Positions 26,147-35,916 of a stretch of DNA of 57,178 nucleotides are shown here, piece after piece. Source of the DNA: Bacteroidota bacterium (GTDB lineage: Bacteria; Bacteroidota; Bacteroidia; Cytophagales; Cyclobacteriaceae); contig JAEZGH010000173.1 of assembly GCA_023417065.1 (NCBI GenBank), forward strand, positions 1 through 57,178. The letters run 5' to 3'. The number at the start of each line of letters is the position of its first letter. The stretch's first letter is position 1. The position numbers were made by a program, and so were the translations under genes. The notes under the pieces are model-generated. The model was not told where the DNA came from. It made no database searches and saw only the letters and a list, made by a program, of their open reading frames with translations.

Positions 26147-26830
26147 ATGAAAACAACATCAATTTCCCTGCTGCTGGCTTTGATCTTCAGTGTTCTCATG
26201 TTCTCCTGCAGCAAGACACCAAAGGGCGACGAAGCCCGGATAACCGACGAACAACAAAGCTCGGTCGGTGAAGGTGTTGCCTTCCAGGTCGACACCGCCG
26301 CTTCAAACATACGCTTCACCGGCCACGGCGTTGGAAAAAATCACCCCGGCAACTTCAAGATTAGCTCCGGCGCGGTGAAAATCAACGGCAATCAGATCAC
26401 CGGGGGCAGCTTCGTAATTGACATCAATTCACTGGATCTCGAACAGAAGGAAGGCATGGTGCAGGAGAAACTCCGTCCGCACCTGCTTAGCGGTGATTTC
26501 TTCGACGCTGAAAAATTTGATCAGGCAACCTTCGAAATTACCAAAGTTGAACCTTACAAACCCAGCGAAGGCGATACTTCCATCGTAAAAGGCGCAAACT
26601 TCTTCGTTAGTGGAAACTTCAAACTAAAGGATGTTACAAAAAACATCACATTCCCGGCACGCGTAGACCTTGACGATAATACGTTGAAGGGCGAGGCAAA
26701 CTTTGACATCAACCGCACAGACTGGCAAATGAACTACGGTAACGACAAAACATTAGGTGATAAATTCATCAGTGAAACGGTGAACATCGAGCTCGATCTT
26801 GAAGCACGCCGTACAGAATCGTCATTATAA
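26147..26830 (+). CDS. YceI-family lipoprotein
   Basis: The 227-residue protein has a lipoprotein signal with cysteine 21 (LMFSCSK) and a YceI-like domain from about residue 45 (FQVDTAASNIRFTGHGVGK, GGSFVIDINSLD, DFFDAEKFDQATFEITKVE, INRTDWQMNYGNDK). YceI proteins form a lipocalin-like barrel that binds long isoprenoid or fatty molecules in the periplasm. The start is the ATG 17 bases after a short AT-rich promoter-like stretch. The DUF4112 gene follows 41 bases later on the same strand. Confidence 0.92.
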   Translation: MKTTSISLLLALIFSVLMFSCSKTPKGDEARITDEQQSSVGEGVAFQVDTAASNIRFTGHGVGKNHPGNFKISSGAVKINGNQITGGSFVIDINSLDLEQKEGMVQEKLRPHLLSGDFFDAEKFDQATFEITKVEPYKPSEGDTSIVKGANFFVSGNFKLKDVTKNITFPARVDLDDNTLKGEANFDINRTDWQMNYGNDKTLGDKFISETVNIELDLEARRTESSL

Positions 26831-26871
26831 CTGCAAGGAATTAAACGCACTTCGCGAACGTTACACGCCGT

Positions 26872-27381
26872 ATGAAAGGAAGAGAAGAAACCGAGCCCGA
26901 GATCAGAATAATACGCCCTGGAGAGACAGGAGATACTTCACGCGACAATACCATCAGGACCATTGAGCAGATTGCAAGGCTTCTGGATTCGCAGTTCTTG
27001 ATTCCGGGAACGAAAATCCGGTTTGGCCTCGATCCGATCCTGAGTTTGTTTCCCGTGCTCGGTGACTTCGTGACGTTTCTGATTTCGGGAGCACTGATCT
27101 ATGCCATGCACAATCATGGCGCCAGCCGGAAGGTGGTCATCAAGATGCTGTTGAATGCAACGTTTGACGCCGTAATGGGAAGTATTCCTTTGATCGGATC
27201 AGTCTTTGATGTTTTCTACCGCGCGAATGACCGCAATGTCAGGCTCCTGAAGGAACATTATCTCGAAGGAAAGCATGAGGGCTCCGGAAACGGAATTCTC
27301 GCCCTCATTGCTATCGCCTGTACCCTCATCGTAGTGGCTGCGTTTTACGGTATGTACAAATTCTTTGAGTGGTTGTTCTAG
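26872..27381 (+). CDS. DUF4112 family membrane protein
   Basis: The 169-residue protein contains the DUF4112 core: ARLLDSQFLIPGTKIRFGLDPIL, LFPVLGDFVTFLISGALIY, LNATFDAVMGSIPLIGSVFDVFY, then RNVRLLKEHY. A C-terminal transmembrane helix follows (ILALIAIACTLIVVAAFYGMY). The family has no assigned function. It lies downstream of the YceI gene and converges on the esterase gene with 15 bases between stops. Confidence 0.88.
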   Translation: MKGREETEPEIRIIRPGETGDTSRDNTIRTIEQIARLLDSQFLIPGTKIRFGLDPILSLFPVLGDFVTFLISGALIYAMHNHGASRKVVIKMLLNATFDAVMGSIPLIGSVFDVFYRANDRNVRLLKEHYLEGKHEGSGNGILALIAIACTLIVVAAFYGMYKFFEWLF

Positions 27382-27396
27382 GCCGGTTCCCACACG

Positions 27397-29526
27397 CTAT
27401 GGCGTCACACGCAGTTTGCCCGTTTGAAGCCTGTTGTTGCTATCATCCATGACGGAGTAGATGTACAGTCCGGGAGACCGCAACAGGGCGGCATACCGCT
27501 CTGCGTTCCATCGTCCCTGGTAAATCTGCGAACCGGTTTCCGTATAGATAACCACACGTTTGTCTGTCCAGTATTCGTCACTGGATTCAGCAAGGTCGAT
27601 CCTTTCAGTATCGTCAAACCGGATGGATTCATCAGCCTTAACCGTCACAATAACTTCGTCACTTGCAGTAGCGCCCCCGTTGTCGGTGACTGTCAGCGTA
27701 AACGAGTAGCGACCTTCCTTATTCAACTTAGTAACCTTGACGATGGCGGTGGATGCCCCATCAAGGGTCGCTGTGACAGGCCCTGACGTCTGCGTCCATT
27801 TATAGGACACGATTTTACCATCCTCATCTGAAGCGTCACCTTTGATCGTCACATTCGTTGTCGGCAACGTAATGATCAGGTCTGCCCCTGCGTTTGCATA
27901 CGGAGCCTGGTTGCCGGGAGCATTCAGTACCGTAACGGTGACGTCGTCGGTGCCCTTCGCGCCCTCATTATCAAGTACCTCCAGGCGCAGCGTATACTTG
28001 CCTGCGGTAGTAAGGCCTTTCACGGATACTTTTTGGGCCGTTGAATTTGTCAACGCTGGCGTTACCGGTCCGGAGACGAAACTCCATTTATAGGCGACAA
28101 CCGATCCATCGGAATCGGCACCACCACCAGTGAGGTCTACCGCCGACGTCGGCAGCGTGATCGTAACATCTTTGCCAGCATTGGCAACAGGGGCGGCATT
28201 GGCCGTCGTACCTGTTCCATCCTTCACCGTCACCGCTACCTGGTCTTTACCGGTGGCACCCTGATTATCTTTCACCTCGAGTTCAAAAACATACTTTCCT
28301 GGCAGCGTGAGGTCAGACACTGTTGTCGTTGCCGACGTTGCTGAAGAAATTGTAGCAGTTTTCGGTCCGGATACAAAGCTCCATTTGTACCCTGAAATCG
28401 ACCCGTCTGAATCGGTACCGGAGCCTTTCAGTGTGGCGGTGCTCGCCGGCAACGTGATCGTGATGTCCGAACCTGCATTGGCCAGCGGCGCGCTCTGTAT
28501 GGTGAGTTTAACGTAGTCGGAGTCAGTAGCTCCCGCGTTGTCTTTTACCGTGAGACGAAACATATACGTGCCGGGATTCAACGACGAAAGGGATAGCTTT
28601 GCTGTGTTCGCGTTCGACATGGAACACGCAGGGCCCGCAATCTTTTTCCACGTATAGCTCACGATGCTGCCGTCAGAATCAGTACCCGAACCGGTAAGTG
28701 TGTATGTCGATGAGGCTGCCGTCTTATCCGTACCTGCATTGGCCACGGGAATCCGGTTTTTTCCGTTCGTCACGTTCGTGTGGGTCATCATCCACTCGTA
28801 AACGTTCGGATCGTGCTTGGTGTGATCAGGGCGATAGGCATACTCCCATGCGTCGTGCTTGACGCCAGGGTATACCGACAAAACAGCCTGAGGATTGGGT
28901 GTGGGTGAACAGGCATTAATTGCATCTACCATTCCTTTCGATGTTGACAGCGGTACCGTCGGGTCTGCATCTCCGTGGAATGCCCATACGGGAATGTTTT
29001 CGCTGGCGATGTTACACGCTTTTGCCTTGGAATTGTATCCGCCGCATATGGGCGCGACTGACGCAAATAGTTCCGGATAGTCTTGTGCCATGGTCCACGT
29101 TCCGCCACCACCGAGGCTCATGCCCGTGATATGAATCTTGCGCTCGTCTACCCGAAGGTACGTCTTGACGTGTTCGATCACTTCCATCACGTATGACGTA
29201 GGCCAGGTGCCGTAGTTGTTTTTCAGTTGAGGTGAAATCAGGATGAAGGGGAACTTCGTGCCATTCTTGACGTGCTTGGGCGGACCGTGTTTTTCCACAA
29301 GTGCAATGGCGGTCTTAAGGTCGTTGATGTTCGTCGTGTTGGGCCCGCGTTCTCCGATGCCGTGGAGAAATATGACGATCGGATACTTATTGGAATTCTT
29401 GTTGTAGTCTGACGGAAGATACTCCAGGTAAGGGATTACGCTTGTGGGTGTTGTCTTAAAGGATTGCTGTCCCCACGCGGCAATGGTCAGAAGGATGCCT
29501 GAAAGAAGAAGTAGATGTGTTTTCAT
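27397..29526 (-). CDS. Secreted alpha/beta-hydrolase esterase with four PKD-like domains and a type IX-like C-terminal tail
   Basis: From the ATG at 29526 (an upstream in-frame ATG at 29592 would put the signal peptide too far inside) the protein has a signal peptide (MKTHLLLLSGILLTIAAWGQ) and an alpha/beta hydrolase domain (about 28-250). The likely nucleophile is S137 in GMSLGGGGTW, with GDADPTVP (D186/D188) and H224 in VKHDAW as candidate acid and base. Four PKD/REJ-like repeats of about 90 residues follow (each starting P.ANAG.D and ending LTV.DN.GA), then a C-terminal segment with GLYIYSV and TGKLRV resembling the type IX sorting domain. It is probably a cell-surface or secreted carbohydrate esterase; the substrate is unknown. 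Confidence 0.87.
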   Translation of the reverse strand: MKTHLLLLSGILLTIAAWGQQSFKTTPTSVIPYLEYLPSDYNKNSNKYPIVIFLHGIGERGPNTTNINDLKTAIALVEKHGPPKHVKNGTKFPFILISPQLKNNYGTWPTSYVMEVIEHVKTYLRVDERKIHITGMSLGGGGTWTMAQDYPELFASVAPICGGYNSKAKACNIASENIPVWAFHGDADPTVPLSTSKGMVDAINACSPTPNPQAVLSVYPGVKHDAWEYAYRPDHTKHDPNVYEWMMTHTNVTNGKNRIPVANAGTDKTAASSTYTLTGSGTDSDGSIVSYTWKKIAGPACSMSNANTAKLSLSSLNPGTYMFRLTVKDNAGATDSDYVKLTIQSAPLANAGSDITITLPASTATLKGSGTDSDGSISGYKWSFVSGPKTATISSATSATTTVSDLTLPGKYVFELEVKDNQGATGKDQVAVTVKDGTGTTANAAPVANAGKDVTITLPTSAVDLTGGGADSDGSVVAYKWSFVSGPVTPALTNSTAQKVSVKGLTTAGKYTLRLEVLDNEGAKGTDDVTVTVLNAPGNQAPYANAGADLIITLPTTNVTIKGDASDEDGKIVSYKWTQTSGPVTATLDGASTAIVKVTKLNKEGRYSFTLTVTDNGGATASDEVIVTVKADESIRFDDTERIDLAESSDEYWTDKRVVIYTETGSQIYQGRWNAERYAALLRSPGLYIYSVMDDSNNRLQTGKLRVTP

Positions 29527-29868
29527 ATTTCGCCCCCACGAGTTCGTGACAATGACCAAAACTACTTTTTCCGGAAGGTGGGCGGCGGTCAAACGCGGGC
29601 GGGTTATGCCGTATGTAAAAATTCAGGGCGGGATGTCTGTTTTCAGGCTGGCGAAGAAGTTTGTTCACAATGTGCAGCCCGATGAACGCACCTGTTGGAC
29701 GGCGAACGGGCGTACCCACTGGTTCAATGAAACGCCCGTCACCGGCTAAAGAAGGATCCCCTGATTAGTCGGGTTGTAAGATTTGGGGAAAATCATCCGT
29801 TATAACGCCCACTTTGCAAGTGTAATCGGCGGTTTCAAATTTTTTATCACAAACACAAACACGCACAT
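29527..29868. other. Intergenic stretch between divergent genes
   Basis: These 342 bases separate the esterase gene (minus) from the GH13 gene (plus). I see no recognisable gene. Frames of up to about 100 codons read into the esterase coding region and have no family features. An AT-rich run at 29830-29850 probably belongs to the GH13 promoter. Confidence 0.45.
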
Positions 29869-31524
29869 ATGATTGAAGACCTCTGGTACAAGAACGCTGT
29901 GATTTATAGTCTGGACATAGAGACTTTTATGGACCAGAACGGAGATGGCATTGGCGATTTCGAAGGCCTTGCGAAGCGCCTGGACTACCTTCACGCCCTG
30001 GGCGTGGATGCGGTGTGGCTGGCTCCGTTTCAGCCTACGCCCAACAAGGACAACGGCTACGACATCAAGGATTATTACAGCGTCGACCCCAAGCACGGTT
30101 CCGGCGGCGACTTTGTAGAGTTCATGCATCAGGCCAATAAGCGCGGCATCAAGGTGCTCATGGACCTGGTGGTCAACCATACCTCCGATCAGCATCCTTG
30201 GTTTCAACAATCGCGAAGCAGCCCCGAGTCTCCTTTCAGGGACTGGTACGTATGGTCACCGAAGAAGCCTGAAGACTGGAACGAGGGCATGGTGTTCCCG
30301 GGTGTGCAAAAGGCCACCTGGACGTACGACAAAAAAGCAAAAGCGTATTACCATCACCGGTTTTATGATCATCAGCCTGATTTGAACATTGACAAACTGG
30401 AGGTGCGGCAGGAGATACAAAAGATCATGGGCTACTGGGTTCAGCAGGGCGTGGCCGGATTTCGGGTTGATGCAGTTCCCTTTATTCTGGAAACACAGAA
30501 TCCCGGTGAAAAAAACAGAAGGCTACGTTTCGAATACCTGCGGGAGATGCGGCGCTTTCTGCAGTGGCGCCGTGGCGACGCGATCATGCTGGGCGAAGCG
30601 AACGTAAAACCGGAAGAATCCGAACGTTACTTCGGCGCGGAAGGCGAAGGCATTCACCTGATGTTCAACTTCTTCGTCAATCAGTACATGTTTTATGCAC
30701 TCGCGACGGGCACGACGAAGAAACTAATTTCTGCACTCGAGCGAACACGGATTGATTTTCCCAATTCTCAGTGGGCTATCTTCCTGCGAAACCACGACGA
30801 ACTCGATTTGGGCAGGCTTACGGATAAGGAACGCGAAGTAGTCTTTGAACGCTTCGCACCAGATAAGAATATGCTGTTGTACGACCGGGGCATACGCAGG
30901 AGACTTCCCACCATGCTGGGTAATCAAAGTCAGCTGCAGCTCGCGTACAGTCTGATGTTTTCGCTTCCCGGAACGCCGGTTATCCGCTACGGCGACGAAA
31001 TAGGAATGGGCGATAACCTGGATCTCAAAGAACGCGACGCCGTAAGGACACCGATGCAATGGACCGGGGACACGCAGGCCGGGTTCTCTACGGCAAAAAA
31101 GCTCGTCCATCCCATCATTGACTCCGGCCCATATGCCTATCAGCACGTCAATGTTGAAACACAACGACGCACAGAAGGCTCGTTACTCAATTGGATGACA
31201 AAAATGATCCGGCTCAGACAGGAGTGCCTGGAGATCGGATGGGGGCAATGGCAAATACTCGACAGCGGCGTGGAGTCTGTACTTTGCATGCATTACAATT
31301 ACAAGGGAAGTTCAATTGTCATCCTCCACAACTTCGCAAGTGAGGCGTTTGAGATTGTGCTGAACCTTAAAGCCAAAAACGAAATGAAGCTGATCGACTT
31401 GTTGCAAGTCGGTGAAAGCGTTGAGGATGAGAAAGGCCGTCACCGGATCACCGTGGATGCCCATGGGTACCGTTGGTTCCGCGCTGGCGATCTAAGCCAC
31501 CTGTTACATGGAAAAGGTCAGTAA
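29869..31524 (+). CDS. GH13 alpha-amylase-family enzyme, trehalose synthase-like
   Basis: The 551-residue protein has the complete GH13 barrel: region I VVNHTS (about 101-106), nucleophile D201 in GFRVDAVPF, acid/base E243 in LGEANV, and D310 in RNHDELD. The start YKNAVIYSLDIETFMDQNGDGIGDF and the PMQWTGDTQAGFS segment are typical of the maltose alpha-glucosyltransferase (TreS) group. A C-terminal beta domain is present (SIVILHNFASEAFEIVLNL). It lacks a signal peptide, so it is cytoplasmic. The usual maltokinase fusion or glgB/glgE neighbours are absent, so trehalose synthase is likely but alpha-glucosidase cannot be excluded. Its stop overlaps the stop of the convergent DUF5686 gene by seven bases. 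Confidence 0.87.
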   Translation: MIEDLWYKNAVIYSLDIETFMDQNGDGIGDFEGLAKRLDYLHALGVDAVWLAPFQPTPNKDNGYDIKDYYSVDPKHGSGGDFVEFMHQANKRGIKVLMDLVVNHTSDQHPWFQQSRSSPESPFRDWYVWSPKKPEDWNEGMVFPGVQKATWTYDKKAKAYYHHRFYDHQPDLNIDKLEVRQEIQKIMGYWVQQGVAGFRVDAVPFILETQNPGEKNRRLRFEYLREMRRFLQWRRGDAIMLGEANVKPEESERYFGAEGEGIHLMFNFFVNQYMFYALATGTTKKLISALERTRIDFPNSQWAIFLRNHDELDLGRLTDKEREVVFERFAPDKNMLLYDRGIRRRLPTMLGNQSQLQLAYSLMFSLPGTPVIRYGDEIGMGDNLDLKERDAVRTPMQWTGDTQAGFSTAKKLVHPIIDSGPYAYQHVNVETQRRTEGSLLNWMTKMIRLRQECLEIGWGQWQILDSGVESVLCMHYNYKGSSIVILHNFASEAFEIVLNLKAKNEMKLIDLLQVGESVEDEKGRHRITVDAHGYRWFRAGDLSHLLHGKGQ

Positions 31525-34010
31525 CTCCACTCCCGCTTCCACGTATCAATGATATCGAATGATATTTTGTAGCCGGTGCTCTGCGTGGCGCGATTCGATT
31601 CGGAGAGTACGCCATAGACGCCGATGCGCAGGCGCCGGCGCGGACCAAGCTTGAAGACGCGTTCGACACCGCCAAACAATTCTTCGTAACGAAGGCCCGA
31701 TTCCTTGACCCATAAGAAGCCGGCACCAGCAACGGTTCTGATCCGCAGTTTCTTTACCAGCGGGATGTTGTTGATAAGTGCCCCATTGAAATGATGAATG
31801 TAATGGCCCTCGATAAACCAGTCTTTCACTGCCATGCTGGTGTCGAGAAGCTGAAACGATTTGAGCGGATCGGAATAAAGATAGGGATCCGACTGACGGA
31901 ACCTTTTGAGGTCAATGAACCGCAGGTCACGCGTATTGAAAAATCTGCCTCCCGAAAGGTGGTAGCGCGAGTTTCCTAGTGTTCCCAGGAGCAGGTTTTG
32001 CTCTACAAAGACTTCGCCGAAGTCGAAGTCAACGTCGCTGCCGGCAATCCTGTTCCAGCCACGTCGGTAAGCAACGCCAAAGGTCGGGTATTTGCTTCCG
32101 AGTACCACTTTCTGATTGGGTTCGCGCATGTACCGCTGCGCGGGCGTATAGGCCAGCCGTAAATTGGTGATGAATGCCTGATAGTCATCGAACTCAAGCG
32201 GTTCGCCTTCGTCGATAACTTTGTTGATAACGGAGGTTACATCATAGTCTGAAACGGACATGCGGTTGTGATACGAGAGATCGGTGCTTATATATAAGCC
32301 GTTGATCAGCTCTATGCGATGGAAAAGATCGACGTATTCATGAAGAATGTAGTTTGAAACGCGAAGCTGGTTGAGGTAAGCGTCGAAGCTGTTTACGGAG
32401 TAAAATCCTCTCCCCGTACGAATGGCGGCGTCGCCAAGCCGAAACGGATTGTAGCGCACCCACGTGGAAAGCGAGCCTTGCCAATCGGCGTTTTTGACGC
32501 CAAAGCTGGCACCTGTGTTCACACCCATCATCCTTCCACTGGGAAACTTCCGGAAGTAATTCGCATATGGCCCAAAACGAAAGCCGCCCACGACTTCAAA
32601 ACCGATCAATTGAACGAGTCCGGGAAACATAACCTGGCGTTGTGTTTCCTGGCGGCGAAATGCGATACCATGGTACAACACCTCTCCCAGCGTCACGCGA
32701 TTGAACCTGGCTTCAATGGAATCAAGGTAAGCTTTCGTATTCTGCGCCGCGTGAACGCTGTCGCGATATCGGATGGCCCGTTCTTCAAGGAGCGTGAGTG
32801 GTACAGCACGGGCCTTGTTCCAGAATGTTGTGTCCTTTTCATAGGCCTCCTTTGTAATTACCGCCACCTCATTGCCAAAGAATTTCGGCGGGAAGACATA
32901 GTCGGGTTCATACGTAGTGAACTTCATCACGGTGTTACCTCGAAAAATCTTCTTCCCTGACTTAGTGACGTAATCGAAAGATTGTTCTGAAGGGATCCGG
33001 ATGCTGTCGTGCTGCGTGTATGTCTGGTGGATGGCAAACTCATCGTAGTATCGAAGCGCTCCTTTTTCGAGGGTTACGTCAACACGTGTGAGGTCCCAGA
33101 TACCTTCGCGGATATAAATCCATCCGCGACAAGTTGCGTCACCGGTCTTTCGCGGAGTTACCCTGATCTTATAGGTTATATCGCCGTCATCCTTGATGAT
33201 TTCTTCCAACTTGTATTTGTAGGAGAGAATTGCTGTTTTGCTCAGCGGCGAGATGACGGGAACTTCGGATACCCCTTTTAGGTGCACGAGGTTTCTGTAA
33301 AAGTTTATATCTGCGTCGTTGATGAGTGGTACGAACAATCCGTCCTTAGTGCCATATGCCTTGTAAGCTGTCCGTTCTTCCTTGAATTGATTAGGATACT
33401 GGTAATTTACGATGACTTCCATTTCAACCAGGTTGATTTTATGGAGATCATCTTTTGCAGTCTCGGCGTCGGCAAACTGGGGGGGTACGCCATCGCGTGA
33501 TTCGGCGATATCGGTTTCAGCTTCCTTTGATTTCGCCGCCTGGTCCTGTTTCTCGATTGCGCGTACATACACCGTTGCTCGGGAGCTGTTTACCTGGCGC
33601 AGGAACTTCTCTTTAGTATCAATGGCGTGCTGAACGATCTCGTATGCAGGATCCCTGCGTTTAACCTTTACGACGAGTTCATCAAGCTCCGTCGACGACG
33701 ACCGAAGCACGAAGTTCTTTATGACGGGTTTGTCTTTTATGATAATCTGGTCGGAATGGGTGTGAAAGCCGACGGATGAGACGACTACGCGATAGATGCC
33801 AGGATTTATCGTCATGAAGAATTTGCCCGACGCATCTGTTGACGTACCTGTCTCCAGTTCGCGGAAGTAAATGTTGGCATACGGAATCGGTTGGTGGTTT
33901 TCATCTTCCACAACACCACTTATACTTTGACACACAACCCTGGTGGAGAACAACACAACCACCGCACCGACGGAGGTAAACCGTCGAAGTAAAGCGGTGT
34001 ATTTTGACAA
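31518..34010 (-). CDS. DUF5686 protein with carboxypeptidase-regulatory-like domain
   Basis: The 830-residue protein has a signal peptide ending near CQS and a carboxypeptidase-like beta domain (about 28-110; ISGVVEDENHQPIPYANIYF). A long DUF5686 part follows with a mid-region (FFGNEVAVITKEAYEKDTTFWNK) and a beta-rich C-terminal part ending in IDTWKREWSY. It is probably an outer-membrane protein; function is unknown and the family is common in Bacteroidota. It converges on the GH13 gene with a seven-base overlap of the coding ends and no terminator between. Confidence 0.87.
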   Translation of the reverse strand: MSKYTALLRRFTSVGAVVVLFSTRVVCQSISGVVEDENHQPIPYANIYFRELETGTSTDASGKFFMTINPGIYRVVVSSVGFHTHSDQIIIKDKPVIKNFVLRSSSTELDELVVKVKRRDPAYEIVQHAIDTKEKFLRQVNSSRATVYVRAIEKQDQAAKSKEAETDIAESRDGVPPQFADAETAKDDLHKINLVEMEVIVNYQYPNQFKEERTAYKAYGTKDGLFVPLINDADINFYRNLVHLKGVSEVPVISPLSKTAILSYKYKLEEIIKDDGDITYKIRVTPRKTGDATCRGWIYIREGIWDLTRVDVTLEKGALRYYDEFAIHQTYTQHDSIRIPSEQSFDYVTKSGKKIFRGNTVMKFTTYEPDYVFPPKFFGNEVAVITKEAYEKDTTFWNKARAVPLTLLEERAIRYRDSVHAAQNTKAYLDSIEARFNRVTLGEVLYHGIAFRRQETQRQVMFPGLVQLIGFEVVGGFRFGPYANYFRKFPSGRMMGVNTGASFGVKNADWQGSLSTWVRYNPFRLGDAAIRTGRGFYSVNSFDAYLNQLRVSNYILHEYVDLFHRIELINGLYISTDLSYHNRMSVSDYDVTSVINKVIDEGEPLEFDDYQAFITNLRLAYTPAQRYMREPNQKVVLGSKYPTFGVAYRRGWNRIAGSDVDFDFGEVFVEQNLLLGTLGNSRYHLSGGRFFNTRDLRFIDLKRFRQSDPYLYSDPLKSFQLLDTSMAVKDWFIEGHYIHHFNGALINNIPLVKKLRIRTVAGAGFLWVKESGLRYEELFGGVERVFKLGPRRRLRIGVYGVLSESNRATQSTGYKISFDIIDTWKREWSY

Positions 34011-34100
34011 CTTCTTAAAATTTTCATTTAAACAGGTTTGACGGCCTGTTATTGTATAGATGTCAGTTTAATTGATGATGTTGCGAGAAAGGAAATAGTT

Positions 34101-34664
34101 TTAGGTACGTTGTCGTAAAATAAACCCGGCTTCATCAGGGTGATCGCAGACTTCGTACTGATCGTCGGTACCGACGAGTTTCAGCAGGGAATGGAAGTCA
34201 CTCGCAGCTCCTGCCGTAAAGAACAGGCCAAAGGAAAGAAGCCACGCATTTCCGGTGATCAGGGCGACCACGGCGGGAACGATACCCGTGGCCAGTCCGG
34301 GCATGAGTGTTCCGAGGCGATAGGCATTCAACGGCAACGCTTCTTTGCAGTGTACCCAGGGGGAGAGATACTTCCACTTCATGCCAAAAGAAATGGAAGC
34401 GAATCCGCGCTTACAAAAGGCGGCAAAGACCACTGCGTGCAAAAGTTCGTGGACGGCCATTCCAACAGGTACTACGATCAATAGTGACCAGCTTGTCAGA
34501 AAGCTGATCAAACCGTTTACAACGGCAGCAAATCCCCACAGGGCAATAAAAGGAACAGCGAACAGAGCGAGCGCTGCGGCAAACACGACAAATGCATACA
34601 GGTTCGCCTCACCTGCCGGGAGCACAACTTCAACTTCGGGCAATTCTTTCTGCTTGTTTTCCAC
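34101..34664 (-). CDS. DUF3267 family membrane protein with HELLH motif
   Basis: The 187-residue protein has several hydrophobic helices and a zinc-protease-type HELLH at residues 72-76 (GMAVHELLHAVVF), followed by CKRGFASISFGMKWKYLSPWVHCKE. DUF3267 members look like integral-membrane metalloproteases related to the M50 type, but activity is unproven. The gene starts six bases after the SDR gene on the same strand, so both form an operon. Confidence 0.83.
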   Translation of the reverse strand: MENKQKELPEVEVVLPAGEANLYAFVVFAAALALFAVPFIALWGFAAVVNGLISFLTSWSLLIVVPVGMAVHELLHAVVFAAFCKRGFASISFGMKWKYLSPWVHCKEALPLNAYRLGTLMPGLATGIVPAVVALITGNAWLLSFGLFFTAGAASDFHSLLKLVGTDDQYEVCDHPDEAGFILRQRT

Positions 34665-34670
34665 GCGATA

Positions 34671-35396
34671 TCAGGGCAATCTGGCAGCAAGGCGTTCCGG
34701 CATCAGTCGAAGGATGTGGTAGATGGCCTTCCACTTGATGCCGGGTACGATGGTAAATGCACTTCCCGCCTCCACGACGGCATCAGCGCTGAATGCTGGT
34801 TCGAGCATCAGCGATTCCGGAAGGTTCAAGCCGGCGGTCATCTTGCTACGGATGTATCCGGCAACAACGACGTTAACAGTGATCTTTCGCGTGAAGAGAT
34901 ATTGTCGGAGTCCGGCGAGGTATTGCGTGAACGCCGATTTGGTACTACCGTAGATAAAGTTGCTTTTGCGCCCGCGTACGCCCGACAGGGATGAGAGCCC
35001 GACGATGCGCTCGAGGGCTGTATTAGATTCATCCATGGCGATAATGTTCAGCATGGAAACGGCGCCGCAATAATGAACCTGCATCATTTGAAAAGCCCCC
35101 TCCCAATTCCGCAGCGCGTCTTCATTGTTTCTGAGATAACCTGCAGCGTAGACCACTATTGCAGGTTTGGTGGGCAGGCTGTCATAAAAAGAGCGGTGTG
35201 ATGCATAGTCTATCGCATCGAAGAAGCGCACATCAACATCTGTGATGCCGCGGTTGTGCAGGAAGTTGGTGATACTCGCGGTGTTCCGCGACGCGGCAAT
35301 AACCTGGTAGCCTTTCTTCCGGTACAGGGGAATCATTTCTTTTGCGACGTCGGAATTCGCCCCGAGGATAAGGACAGTTTTCGGTGGTAAAGACAT
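34671..35396 (-). CDS. Short-chain dehydrogenase/reductase (SDR)
   Basis: From the ATG at 35396 (an in-frame ATG six codons earlier is possible) the protein reads as a classical SDR. The cofactor-binding segment is VLILGANSDVA (about 8-18), VVYAAGYL holds the place of the NNAG motif, the catalytic candidate serines lie in VGLSSLSGV, and Y149-x3-K153 is YGSTK. The substrate is unknown; some related proteins reduce sugar-lipid intermediates. It is followed after six bases by the DUF3267 gene. Confidence 0.87.
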   Translation of the reverse strand: MSLPPKTVLILGANSDVAKEMIPLYRKKGYQVIAASRNTASITNFLHNRGITDVDVRFFDAIDYASHRSFYDSLPTKPAIVVYAAGYLRNNEDALRNWEGAFQMMQVHYCGAVSMLNIIAMDESNTALERIVGLSSLSGVRGRKSNFIYGSTKSAFTQYLAGLRQYLFTRKITVNVVVAGYIRSKMTAGLNLPESLMLEPAFSADAVVEAGSAFTIVPGIKWKAIYHILRLMPERLAARLP

Positions 35397-35471
35397 GGCG
35401 TGAATATAGATCAAAAACCGCCAACGTGATGTCTGGTAGGAATATTACGGCGACATGGGGACGCGCAGACG

Positions 35472-35780
35472 CTATTGGCTGCCGATCTTGCGACGGGTTT
35501 CGGGGGTGGAGCTGCTCGGCACAGCGTCATTGTCAGGGAGCTCTTTGCGGGAAGAAGCGCGGAGTGAATTGGTTTCAGGACGTCGATTGAGGGCAGGCTT
35601 TCCTGACAATTTGTGATAGACGTACAACACGAAGGAGAAGCAAAGAAACAAGAGAAGGAAAGGAATCAGCAACAGCTTTGTAAGGAGGGAATAACGCGAA
35701 TCCTCAAGCCCGGGAGCTTCCATTTCAAACAAGGGCTTTATGGACCTGTTCTTCATTCGGTTGAGTTTGAATTCAGACAA
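35472..35780 (-). CDS. Small single-span membrane protein, unknown
   Basis: The 102-residue product has one strong hydrophobic segment in the middle (LLTKLLLIPFLLLFLCFSFVLYVYH) flanked by a basic N-terminus and a polar, serine- and proline-rich tail. I do not recognise a family. It sits between the SDR gene and another small unknown gene on the same strand. An in-frame ATG at 35756 is an equally good start. The membrane segment makes it a plausible gene. Confidence 0.45.
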   Translation of the reverse strand: MSEFKLNRMKNRSIKPLFEMEAPGLEDSRYSLLTKLLLIPFLLLFLCFSFVLYVYHKLSGKPALNRRPETNSLRASSRKELPDNDAVPSSSTPETRRKIGSQ

Positions 35781-35916
35781 TTAAACCGTCCCCCGCACCG
35801 CTTCTCTCCTAGAATTTAGACCCTGGTCTAAGCACAACGGTTGGAAAGGGGTAAAAATAAGGGACGCTTCCTTCCGAAACACCCCTTATTTTTCCGGTAT
35901 TCGACAAAAATCCTTA

